The position numbers and the translations under genes are program-made. DNA of 64,000 nt from Microbispora oryzae (GTDB lineage Bacteria > Actinomycetota > Actinomycetes > Streptosporangiales > Streptosporangiaceae), in assembly GCF_017896165.1 (NCBI RefSeq), contig NZ_JAFCNB010000002.1:62001-126000 (forward strand), given 5' to 3'. Below, piece after piece: positions 58,325-64,000 of this stretch. The first letter of the stretch is position 1. Every line of letters starts with the position of its first letter. The notes under the pieces are model-generated. The model ran no database searches. It was not told the origin of the DNA and saw only the letters and a program-made list of their open reading frames with translations.

Positions 58325-60273
58325 ACAGATGGCCGGCGCACATGGTCAAGATCGGTGCCCTCCTGGTGATCCTCGTCGTCGGCTGGGCGGCCGCGCTGCC
58401 CGCCGTGTCCTCCGCCGCGGCCCGGCAGGCCGCCGCCTCGTTCGCCTTCGCCCGGCTGCCGCTGAACGCGCCGTCCGGCGGCAACACCATCCGCCAGGTC
58501 GCCCCCGCCTACCAGAACATCCGGCACTGGATCTCCTCGGTCGGAGCCGGGGTCGCCCTCGCCGATCTCGACGGCAACGGGCGTTCTGACGACGTGTGCC
58601 TGGTGGATCCGCGGAACGACAGCGTCACGCTCCGCCCCGCCCCCCAGACGCGGGACAGGTACGCCCCGATCGAGCTGACCCCGGCCGGTCTGCCGTACGA
58701 CGCGACGATGGCGCCGATGGGCTGCGTGCCCGCCGACTATGACGACAACGGCACCACCGACGTCCTCGTCTTCTATTGGGGGCGGTCCCCGGTGCTCTTC
58801 ATGCGCGGCACCGGACCGCTCGCCGGGCCGGCCTCCTTCGCCTCGCGCGAGCTGGTGCGGCCCTACCAGGTGTGGAACACCGACGCGCTGGCGCTGGCCG
58901 ACGTGGACGGCGACGGCCGCACCGACGTGATCGTCGGCAACTACTTCCCCGACGGCGCCCGGGTCCTGGACCCGAAGGCCGCGGCGCGGCCCGAGCTGCG
59001 GATGCAGCAGTCCATGTCGAACGCCGCCAACGGCGGGACGAACCGCGTCCTGCTGTCCCAGGGCGGCGGAAGCTTCACCGAGGCCGCCGGTGCCTTCACC
59101 AAGGAGGTCGCGGACAGCTGGACCCTGGCGATCGGCGCCCAGGACCTCGACGGCGACGGGCTGCCCGAGCTCTACATCGCCAACGACTTCGGCCCCGACC
59201 AGCTGCTGCGCAACCGGTCCCGTCCCGGCGCGGTCGCCTTCGAGGTCACCCACGGCCCACGCGGCTTCACCGCCCCCAAGTCCAAGGTCCTCGGCAACGA
59301 CTCGTTCAAGGGCATGGGTGTCGCGTTCACCGACCTGAACGGCGACGACGTCCCCGACATGCTGGTCAGCAACATCACCCAGCAGTACGGCCTGCTGGAG
59401 AGCAACTTCGCGTGGATCAGTGACCGGAAGCGGGTCTTCGACGGTCACGGCACCGCGTTCTACGACGACGACAGCGAGGGCCTCGGCCTGTCCCGCAGCG
59501 GCTGGGGCTGGGACATCAAGGCGGGCGACTTCAACGGCGACGGCAGTGCGGAGATCGTCCAGGCCACCGGCTTCCTGCGCGGCGACGTCAACCGCTGGGC
59601 CAACCTGCAGGAACTCGCGATGACCAACGACGATCTCCTCGCGAACCCGGCGGCGTGGCCCTACTTCCAGCCGGATGCCGACATCTCCGGCGAGAACCCC
59701 AACGCGTTCTTCACCCGGCTCCCCGACGGCCGGTACGCCGACGTCGGACGCGCCGTCGGCGTGGCGGACACGGGACCGTCCCGGGGCATCGCCACAGCCG
59801 ACGTCGACCACGACGGCAGGCTGGACTTCGCCGTCGCGATCCAGTGGGGGCAGAGCTACTTCTACCGCAACACCCGGCCGGCGCGACCGCCATACCTGGG
59901 CCTGCAGCCGATGCGCCCGGCGGGCGGCTGCGCGACCGGCACCGGCGACCCATCAGCCACCCCATCCGGCACCCGATCCGGCGCCCGATCCGGGGCCCTC
60001 TCCCCCGCCATCGGCGCGAGCGTGCGCCTCAACGCCGGCGCCCAGGGCCTGCGGACGGGCCAGGTCTACCCCGCCAACGGGCACACCGGCGTCGCGTCCC
60101 CGGAGCTGCTGTTCGCCCTGCGGCCGGGGGCCTCGTCCGTCCCCGTCGAGGTGACCTGGCGTGACACCTGCGGCCGGTCCCGGACCGCCGGCATCGACCT
60201 CCAGCCCGGCTGGCACCGCCTCCTCCTCGGAAACGACGGCTCGATCAAAGCTCTCACGGAGGAAACACCATGA
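58321..60273 (+). CDS. unbV: Enediyne biosynthesis protein UnbV (FG-GAP/ASPIC repeats)
   Basis: A 650-residue exported protein. A signal or anchor segment IGALLVILVVGWAAALPAVS is at residues 11-30. Seven FG-GAP/VCBS calcium-type loops follow, for example DLDGNGRSDD (near 80), DYDDNGTTD (139), DVDGDGRTD (193), DLDGDGLPE (274), DLNGDDVPD (337), DFNGDGSAE (402) and DVDHDGRLD (493). The C-terminus is an ASPIC/UnbV domain (GASVRLNAGAQGLRTGQVYP, PANGHTG). A low-complexity insert (TPSGTRSGARSGALS), made by a 12-bp tandem repeat at 59962-59997, interrupts the approach to that domain. The family is a conserved enediyne cassette member of unresolved function. Confidence 0.9.
   Translation: MNRWPAHMVKIGALLVILVVGWAAALPAVSSAAARQAAASFAFARLPLNAPSGGNTIRQVAPAYQNIRHWISSVGAGVALADLDGNGRSDDVCLVDPRNDSVTLRPAPQTRDRYAPIELTPAGLPYDATMAPMGCVPADYDDNGTTDVLVFYWGRSPVLFMRGTGPLAGPASFASRELVRPYQVWNTDALALADVDGDGRTDVIVGNYFPDGARVLDPKAAARPELRMQQSMSNAANGGTNRVLLSQGGGSFTEAAGAFTKEVADSWTLAIGAQDLDGDGLPELYIANDFGPDQLLRNRSRPGAVAFEVTHGPRGFTAPKSKVLGNDSFKGMGVAFTDLNGDDVPDMLVSNITQQYGLLESNFAWISDRKRVFDGHGTAFYDDDSEGLGLSRSGWGWDIKAGDFNGDGSAEIVQATGFLRGDVNRWANLQELAMTNDDLLANPAAWPYFQPDADISGENPNAFFTRLPDGRYADVGRAVGVADTGPSRGIATADVDHDGRLDFAVAIQWGQSYFYRNTRPARPPYLGLQPMRPAGGCATGTGDPSATPSGTRSGARSGALSPAIGASVRLNAGAQGLRTGQVYPANGHTGVASPELLFALRPGASSVPVEVTWRDTCGRSRTAGIDLQPGWHRLLLGNDGSIKALTEETP
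59962..59997. repeat. 12-bp tandem triplicate inside unbV
   Basis: Units CCATCCGGCACC, CGATCCGGCGCC and CGATCCGGGGCC are in frame and code for the SG-T/A-R-SGA linker before the ASPIC domain. Confidence 0.75.
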
Positions 60274-61214
60274 ACTCCGCTCGGACCACCGCCCGAACCC
60301 CTGCCCGGCGTGACCCGAGAACGGCCGCGCTCCGTAGGTTCGCTCTTTCGATCACCGTTTTCACCCTGCTGGGGCATCTCTGGCTCGGCTTCGAGCAGGC
60401 GTACGTCACTCCCATCGCCGCCGTGGGCTTCGCCTACCTGCTCGACCTGGCGCTGGAGACGGCCGAGGCGTGGGCCGACAGGCGAGAGCCGAAGTATCGG
60501 GCCGAGGGCCTGTTCGACTTCCTCCTGCCCGCCCACATCTCCGGGCTGGCCTGTGCCATGCTCCTGTACGCCAACGACCGCCTCTGGCCGGTGCTGTTCG
60601 CCGTCGCGGTCGCGATCGGCACCAAATACCTCATCCGCGTGCGGGTGTCCGGCAGGCGGCGGCACATCCTCAACCCGTCCAACGCCGGCATCGCGGTCAC
60701 GCTGCTGGTGTTCCCCTGGGTCGGCATCGCGCCGCCCTACCACTTCACCGAGTGGGTCGGCAGCCCGATCGACTGGCTGATCCCCGGCTTCATCCTGGTC
60801 GCGGGCACGATGCTCAACGCCGGGCTCACCAAGAAGACGCCGCTCATCCTCGGCTGGGTCGGCGCGTTCTTCGCCCAGGCGCTGATCCGCACCTGGATCG
60901 AGGGCACCGCGACGACGAGCGCCCTGCTGGTCATGACCGGCGTGGCCTTCGTCCTGTTCACCAACTACATGATCACCGATCCCGGCACGACTCCGGTCCG
61001 GCCGCGCAACCAGGTCGTGTTCGGCGCCGCCACCGCGGTGGTGTACGGCCTGCTGGTGCATCTCCACGTGGTGTACGGCCTGTTCTTCGCGTTGATCATC
61101 GTGTGCGCCTGCCGCGGCCTGCTGCTCGCGGCGCTGGCCCTCCGCACGGCGCCACCACGCGAGAGCGACGTGCAGGCCCCCGCCACCTCGGTGGCCGTCC
61201 CCAGCTCCAGGTGA
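60270..61214 (+). CDS. unbU: Enediyne biosynthesis membrane protein UnbU (RnfD/NqrB-like)
   Basis: A 314-residue polytopic membrane protein overlapping the unbV stop (ATGA). Segments FALSITVFTLLGHLWLGFEQ, AAVGFAYLLDLALETAEAW, FLLPAHISGLACAMLLYAND, HILNPSNAGIAVTLLVFPWV and ALLVMTGVAFVLFTNYMITD match the UnbU relatives of NqrB/RnfD flavin-carrying membrane subunits. The NPSNAG and MITDPGT segments correspond to conserved RnfD loops. An electron-transfer or transport role at the membrane is inferred. The next gene, pksE, begins 5 bases later. Confidence 0.9.
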   Translation: MNSARTTARTPARRDPRTAALRRFALSITVFTLLGHLWLGFEQAYVTPIAAVGFAYLLDLALETAEAWADRREPKYRAEGLFDFLLPAHISGLACAMLLYANDRLWPVLFAVAVAIGTKYLIRVRVSGRRRHILNPSNAGIAVTLLVFPWVGIAPPYHFTEWVGSPIDWLIPGFILVAGTMLNAGLTKKTPLILGWVGAFFAQALIRTWIEGTATTSALLVMTGVAFVLFTNYMITDPGTTPVRPRNQVVFGAATAVVYGLLVHLHVVYGLFFALIIVCACRGLLLAALALRTAPPRESDVQAPATSVAVPSSR

Positions 61215-61219
61215 TCGCC

Positions 61220-64000
61220 ATGGCAGACGGCATCGCGATCGTCGGAGCGGGGTGCCGCTATCCCGACGCGTCCAGCCCGGACCGTCTGTGGGAGCTGGTC
61301 ATGGCCCGCAGACGGGCGTTCCGGCCGATCCCGGCCGCCCGGTTGAACCTCGCCGACTACGGCGGCGACGACCAGGACTCGACGTACGTCCGCTACGCGG
61401 CCCTGCTTGAGGGCTGGTCGTTCGACCGGGCCAGGCACCGCGTCCCCGGCACCACGTTCCGCGTCACCGACCCGGCCCACTGGCTGGCCCTCGACGTGGC
61501 CGCCGACACCCTGGCCGCGGCGGGCTTCGCCGACGGCGGCGGGCTGAACCGCGACCGGGCCGGGGTCGTCCTGGGCAACACGCTGACCGGCGAGTTCACC
61601 CGGGCCGGCACCATGCGGCTGCGGTGGCCGTACGTCCGCCGCGTGCTCCAGCAGGCCCTCGGCGGCGAGGACATCCCCGACGACGTCCGCGACCGGCTCA
61701 TCGAGCGGTCGGAGGGACTGTTCAAGGCGCCCTTCCCCGAACCCACCGACGAGTCGCTCGCCGGGGCGCTGTCCAACACCATCTCCGGGCGGATCTGCAA
61801 TCACTTCGACCTGCACGGCGGCGGTTTCACCGTCGACGGCGCGTGCGCCTCGTCGCTGCTCGCGGTCATCCACGCCTGCGCGGCGCTGACCTCGGGTGAC
61901 CTCGACTTCGCCCTCGCCGGAGGGGTCGATCTCAGCCTCGACCCCTTCGAGCTGGTCGGTTTCGCCCGCACCGGCGCGCTGGCCCGCACCGACATGCGCG
62001 TCTACGACGCCTCCCCCACGGGATTCTGGCCGGGCGAGGGATGCGGGATGGTCGCGCTGATGCGCGCCGACGACGCGCTGGCCACGGGAAGGCGCCCACT
62101 CGCGGTCATCCGCGGATGGGGCATGTCGTCCGACGGACGCGGGGGGATCAGCAGGCCCGAGGCGGACGGGCAGGCGCTGGCGCTGCGCCGCGCCTATCAG
62201 CGCGCCGGTTTCGGCCCAGAGACGGTCGGCTACTTCGAAGGCCACGGCACCGGGACGCCGGTGGGCGACGAGGCGGAACTGCGGGCCATGCGGGCCGTCC
62301 GGGGCGAGCACCGCCGTCCCGCCTTCGTGGGGTCGGTGAAGGCCAACATCGGACACACGAAGGCGGCGGCCGGGGCGGCCGGCCTCATCAAGGCGGCGCT
62401 CGCCGTGCACCACCAGATCATTCCGCCGACCACCGGGTCTCGCACGCCGCACGAACTGCTCGGCGGCGGCCTGGCGACGGCGGAACGGCCCATCCCCTGG
62501 CCCGCCGGTCCGGTGCGGGCCGCGGTCAGCGCGATGGGCTTCGGCGGGATCAACACCCATCTGGTCATCGAGGCGGCCGAGCCGGTCCGCCGCGGCCGGT
62601 TGTCCGCCGTACAGGAGCGGATGGCGCGGGCCCCGCTGGAGGAAGAGGTGTTCGCCGTGACCGCCGGCACCTCCGGCGAACTCGCCGGGAAGCTCCGGCG
62701 GATCGCCGAACTCGCCGGCTCCATGTCCTTCGCCGAGCTCACCGACCTCGCCGCCGGCCTGGCCGGCGAGCCGCCCGGAGCCGAGAGAGTGGCCTTCACC
62801 GCCCGCGACCCCGAACAACTCGCCCGCCGGGCCGGCCGGGCCGTCTCGATGGCCGGCCGCGACGCCGCCGAGTCCGGGATCTTCAGCGGCACCGGCCCGG
62901 CCCGCAGGATCGGCCTGATGTTCACCGGCCAGGGCGGTCCCGCGCGCGGCGACGCCGGCGCGCTCGGGCGGATGTTCGACGAGGCGCGGCCCTATTTCAC
63001 CGGACCGGAGGGCACCGATACCGGAATCGTGCAGCCGGCCGTCTTCCGGGCCTCGATGGCCGCGCTGAGGTGGCTGGACAGCCTCGGGGTGACGGCGAGC
63101 GCCGCGCTGGGCCACAGCGTCGGCGAGATCGCCGCGCTCACCTGGGCCGGAGCCGTCGACGAGGACTCCGCGCTCGACCTGGTCGTCGAACGCGGCCGGA
63201 TCATGGAGGAGGTGGGGGCCGCCGGCACCGGCATGGTGTCCGTCGCCGCCCCAGCCGGCCGGGTCGCGGCCCTGATCGACGGCCTCGACCTGGTGGTCGC
63301 CGCGGACAACGGCGCCTCCACCGTCGTCGCCGGGCCGCTGACCTCGCTGGAGACCGCGCTGGGCCGGGCGGGCGCGGCGGGCCTGCCCGCCACGAGACTG
63401 CAGGTCAGCCACGCCTTCCACTCCCCCGCCGTACGGGAGTCCGTCGCACCGTTCACGGTCTGCCTGGACAAGACGCCGTTCGGCGCGCCCGTGGGACGGG
63501 TGTTCTCGACGGTGACCGGCGAGGAGCTGGACGCGAGCGCCGACCTGCGGCGGCACCTGGCCGAGCAGATCACCCGGCCGGTGCGATTCGGCCGGGCCCT
63601 GGAACTCCTGGCCGCCGAGTGCGACCTGCTCGTCGAGGTCGGCCCCGGCCGGTCGCTGGCCGGCCTGGCCGCCGCTCACCTTGCCACCGCTCATCTGGCC
63701 ACCGCTCATCTGGCCAGCGCTCATCTGGACGGTCACCCGGGCGCCGAGCCACCCGCGCGGCCCGCCCCGCCCGCGGTGTCCGTCAACGCCGGCGAGCGGA
63801 CCGGGCACGACCTGCTGGAGACCGCCGCCGCCCTCTTCGCCGCGGGTGCGGCCGACTCGCTGCAGCCCCTTTTCGGCCACCGCTTCCATCGCCCCTACGA
63901 CCTGAACCGGGAGCCGGCGTTCCTCACCAACCCGTGCGAGACGGCGCCGGAGCCCGAACCGGTCCGGCGCCCCGCCCCGGAGCGGAGGCAGGGCGGCGGC
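61220..64000 (+). CDS. pksE: Enediyne polyketide synthase PksE, 5' part (KS-AT)
   Basis: The frame from ATG 61220 stays open to the window end (927 codons). The KS domain (residues 1-460) starts MADGIAIVGAGCRYPDASSP. Catalytic Cys209 is in TVDGACASSLLAVIHACAAL, the His residues in YFEGHGTGTPVGDE and ANIGHTKAAAG. The AT domain (about 555-830) has GLMFTGQGGPARGD, Ser633 in ALGHSVGEIAAL, and SHAFHSP for malonyl. The C-terminal linker SLQPLFGHRFHRPYDLN is typical of PksE before its ACP. The ACP, KR, DH and phosphopantetheinyl transferase domains expected in this family lie beyond the edge. It makes the enediyne polyene precursor. Confidence 0.93.
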   Translation, partial: MADGIAIVGAGCRYPDASSPDRLWELVMARRRAFRPIPAARLNLADYGGDDQDSTYVRYAALLEGWSFDRARHRVPGTTFRVTDPAHWLALDVAADTLAAAGFADGGGLNRDRAGVVLGNTLTGEFTRAGTMRLRWPYVRRVLQQALGGEDIPDDVRDRLIERSEGLFKAPFPEPTDESLAGALSNTISGRICNHFDLHGGGFTVDGACASSLLAVIHACAALTSGDLDFALAGGVDLSLDPFELVGFARTGALARTDMRVYDASPTGFWPGEGCGMVALMRADDALATGRRPLAVIRGWGMSSDGRGGISRPEADGQALALRRAYQRAGFGPETVGYFEGHGTGTPVGDEAELRAMRAVRGEHRRPAFVGSVKANIGHTKAAAGAAGLIKAALAVHHQIIPPTTGSRTPHELLGGGLATAERPIPWPAGPVRAAVSAMGFGGINTHLVIEAAEPVRRGRLSAVQERMARAPLEEEVFAVTAGTSGELAGKLRRIAELAGSMSFAELTDLAAGLAGEPPGAERVAFTARDPEQLARRAGRAVSMAGRDAAESGIFSGTGPARRIGLMFTGQGGPARGDAGALGRMFDEARPYFTGPEGTDTGIVQPAVFRASMAALRWLDSLGVTASAALGHSVGEIAALTWAGAVDEDSALDLVVERGRIMEEVGAAGTGMVSVAAPAGRVAALIDGLDLVVAADNGASTVVAGPLTSLETALGRAGAAGLPATRLQVSHAFHSPAVRESVAPFTVCLDKTPFGAPVGRVFSTVTGEELDASADLRRHLAEQITRPVRFGRALELLAAECDLLVEVGPGRSLAGLAAAHLATAHLATAHLASAHLDGHPGAEPPARPAPPAVSVNAGERTGHDLLETAAALFAAGAADSLQPLFGHRFHRPYDLNREPAFLTNPCETAPEPEPVRRPAPERRQGGG
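63668..63727. repeat. 15-bp tandem repeat, four copies, inside pksE
   Basis: GCCGCCGCTCACCTT is followed by GCCACCGCTCATCTG twice and GCCAGCGCTCATCTG. It is in frame and codes for four AxAHL units (residues 817-836) at the end of the AT domain. Confidence 0.85.

Noticed and set aside
60965-63889. A 974-codon open frame on the minus strand opposite pksE and unbU
   Set aside because: It is antisense to clearly functional KS and AT motifs, has a Gly/Arg/Ala-rich composition without domains, and is an artefact of high-GC codon bias.
1-64000. CRISPR arrays, tRNA/rRNA genes, IS elements, integrases, attachment sites or riboswitches
   Set aside because: No regularly spaced direct repeats with unique spacers, no cloverleaf-like segments, no transposase motifs and no conserved riboswitch cores were seen by eye; short tandem repeats present are contiguous, without spacers.

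Overview
The window is high-GC DNA with dense, mostly GTG/ATG-started genes, many 4-base start/stop overlaps, a SARP activator and a rare TTA codon. This fits a filamentous actinomycete (Streptomyces/Streptosporangiales type). It is largely specialised metabolism. No rRNA, tRNA, CRISPR array, integrase or transposase was seen. Family assignments rest on motifs read by eye; no database search was run.

Region 1 (1-10.9 kb). A partial FAD monooxygenase diverges from a TetR gene, and a second TetR gene follows. Then comes a tight seven-gene plus-strand operon: D-amino-acid-oxidase-like flavoenzyme, a 30-residue small ORF, AMP-dependent acyl-CoA synthetase (with a TTA codon), flavin monooxygenase, CaiB-type CoA transferase, a DUF3419/BtaA-like 3-amino-3-carboxypropyl transferase and a 14-TM-type exporter. 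I do not recognise this combination; it looks like a small biosynthesis-plus-export locus.

Region 2 (11-54.4 kb). A large type II aromatic polyketide cluster. The core is an ABM-KSalpha-CLF-KSIII-AT operon (minus strand), a ketoreductase and a didomain aromatase/cyclase (plus), and an ACP. The KSIII has Ser instead of Cys as nucleophile and sits beside an acyltransferase, as in DpsC/DpsD, which points to a non-acetate starter. Around it are an acyl-CoA carboxylase beta subunit, an orphan NarL-type response regulator, a SARP, a cyclase-family hydrolase, four SnoaL/NTF2-fold proteins, four stand-alone SRPBCC proteins, an LLM flavin oxygenase, two P450s, two Rieske oxygenases, an FAD hydroxylase, three free methyltransferases plus one fused to an ABC1 kinase, a second ABC1 kinase, a tandem hydrolase pair (one lacking its nucleophile), a stand-alone modular-type KR domain, a HEAT/calcium-loop protein, a DUF6073-like protein, an exporter, and AraC and ArsR regulators. 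Many late-step genes occur as paralogous pairs.

Region 3 (54.5-57.4 kb). An HxlR-SCP2 regulator, a membrane protein and an AHSA1-like protein separate the two large systems.

Region 4 (57.4-64 kb, runs off the end). A canonical enediyne cassette: unbL (DUF1702), unbV, unbU and the 5' 2.8 kb of pksE (KS and AT domains).

Regulation. Four promoters in region 2 share a CTTCTTCGA-R-R-Y-T-G box 61-67 bp upstream of minus-strand starts; two of these promoters are bidirectional. The ArsR and a distant VOC gene share an identical operator placed exactly between -35 and -10. The SARP gene has a perfect 9-1-9 palindrome and 11-12-bp-spaced direct repeats upstream. The main open question is whether the aromatic and enediyne systems make one hybrid product or are two neighbouring clusters.
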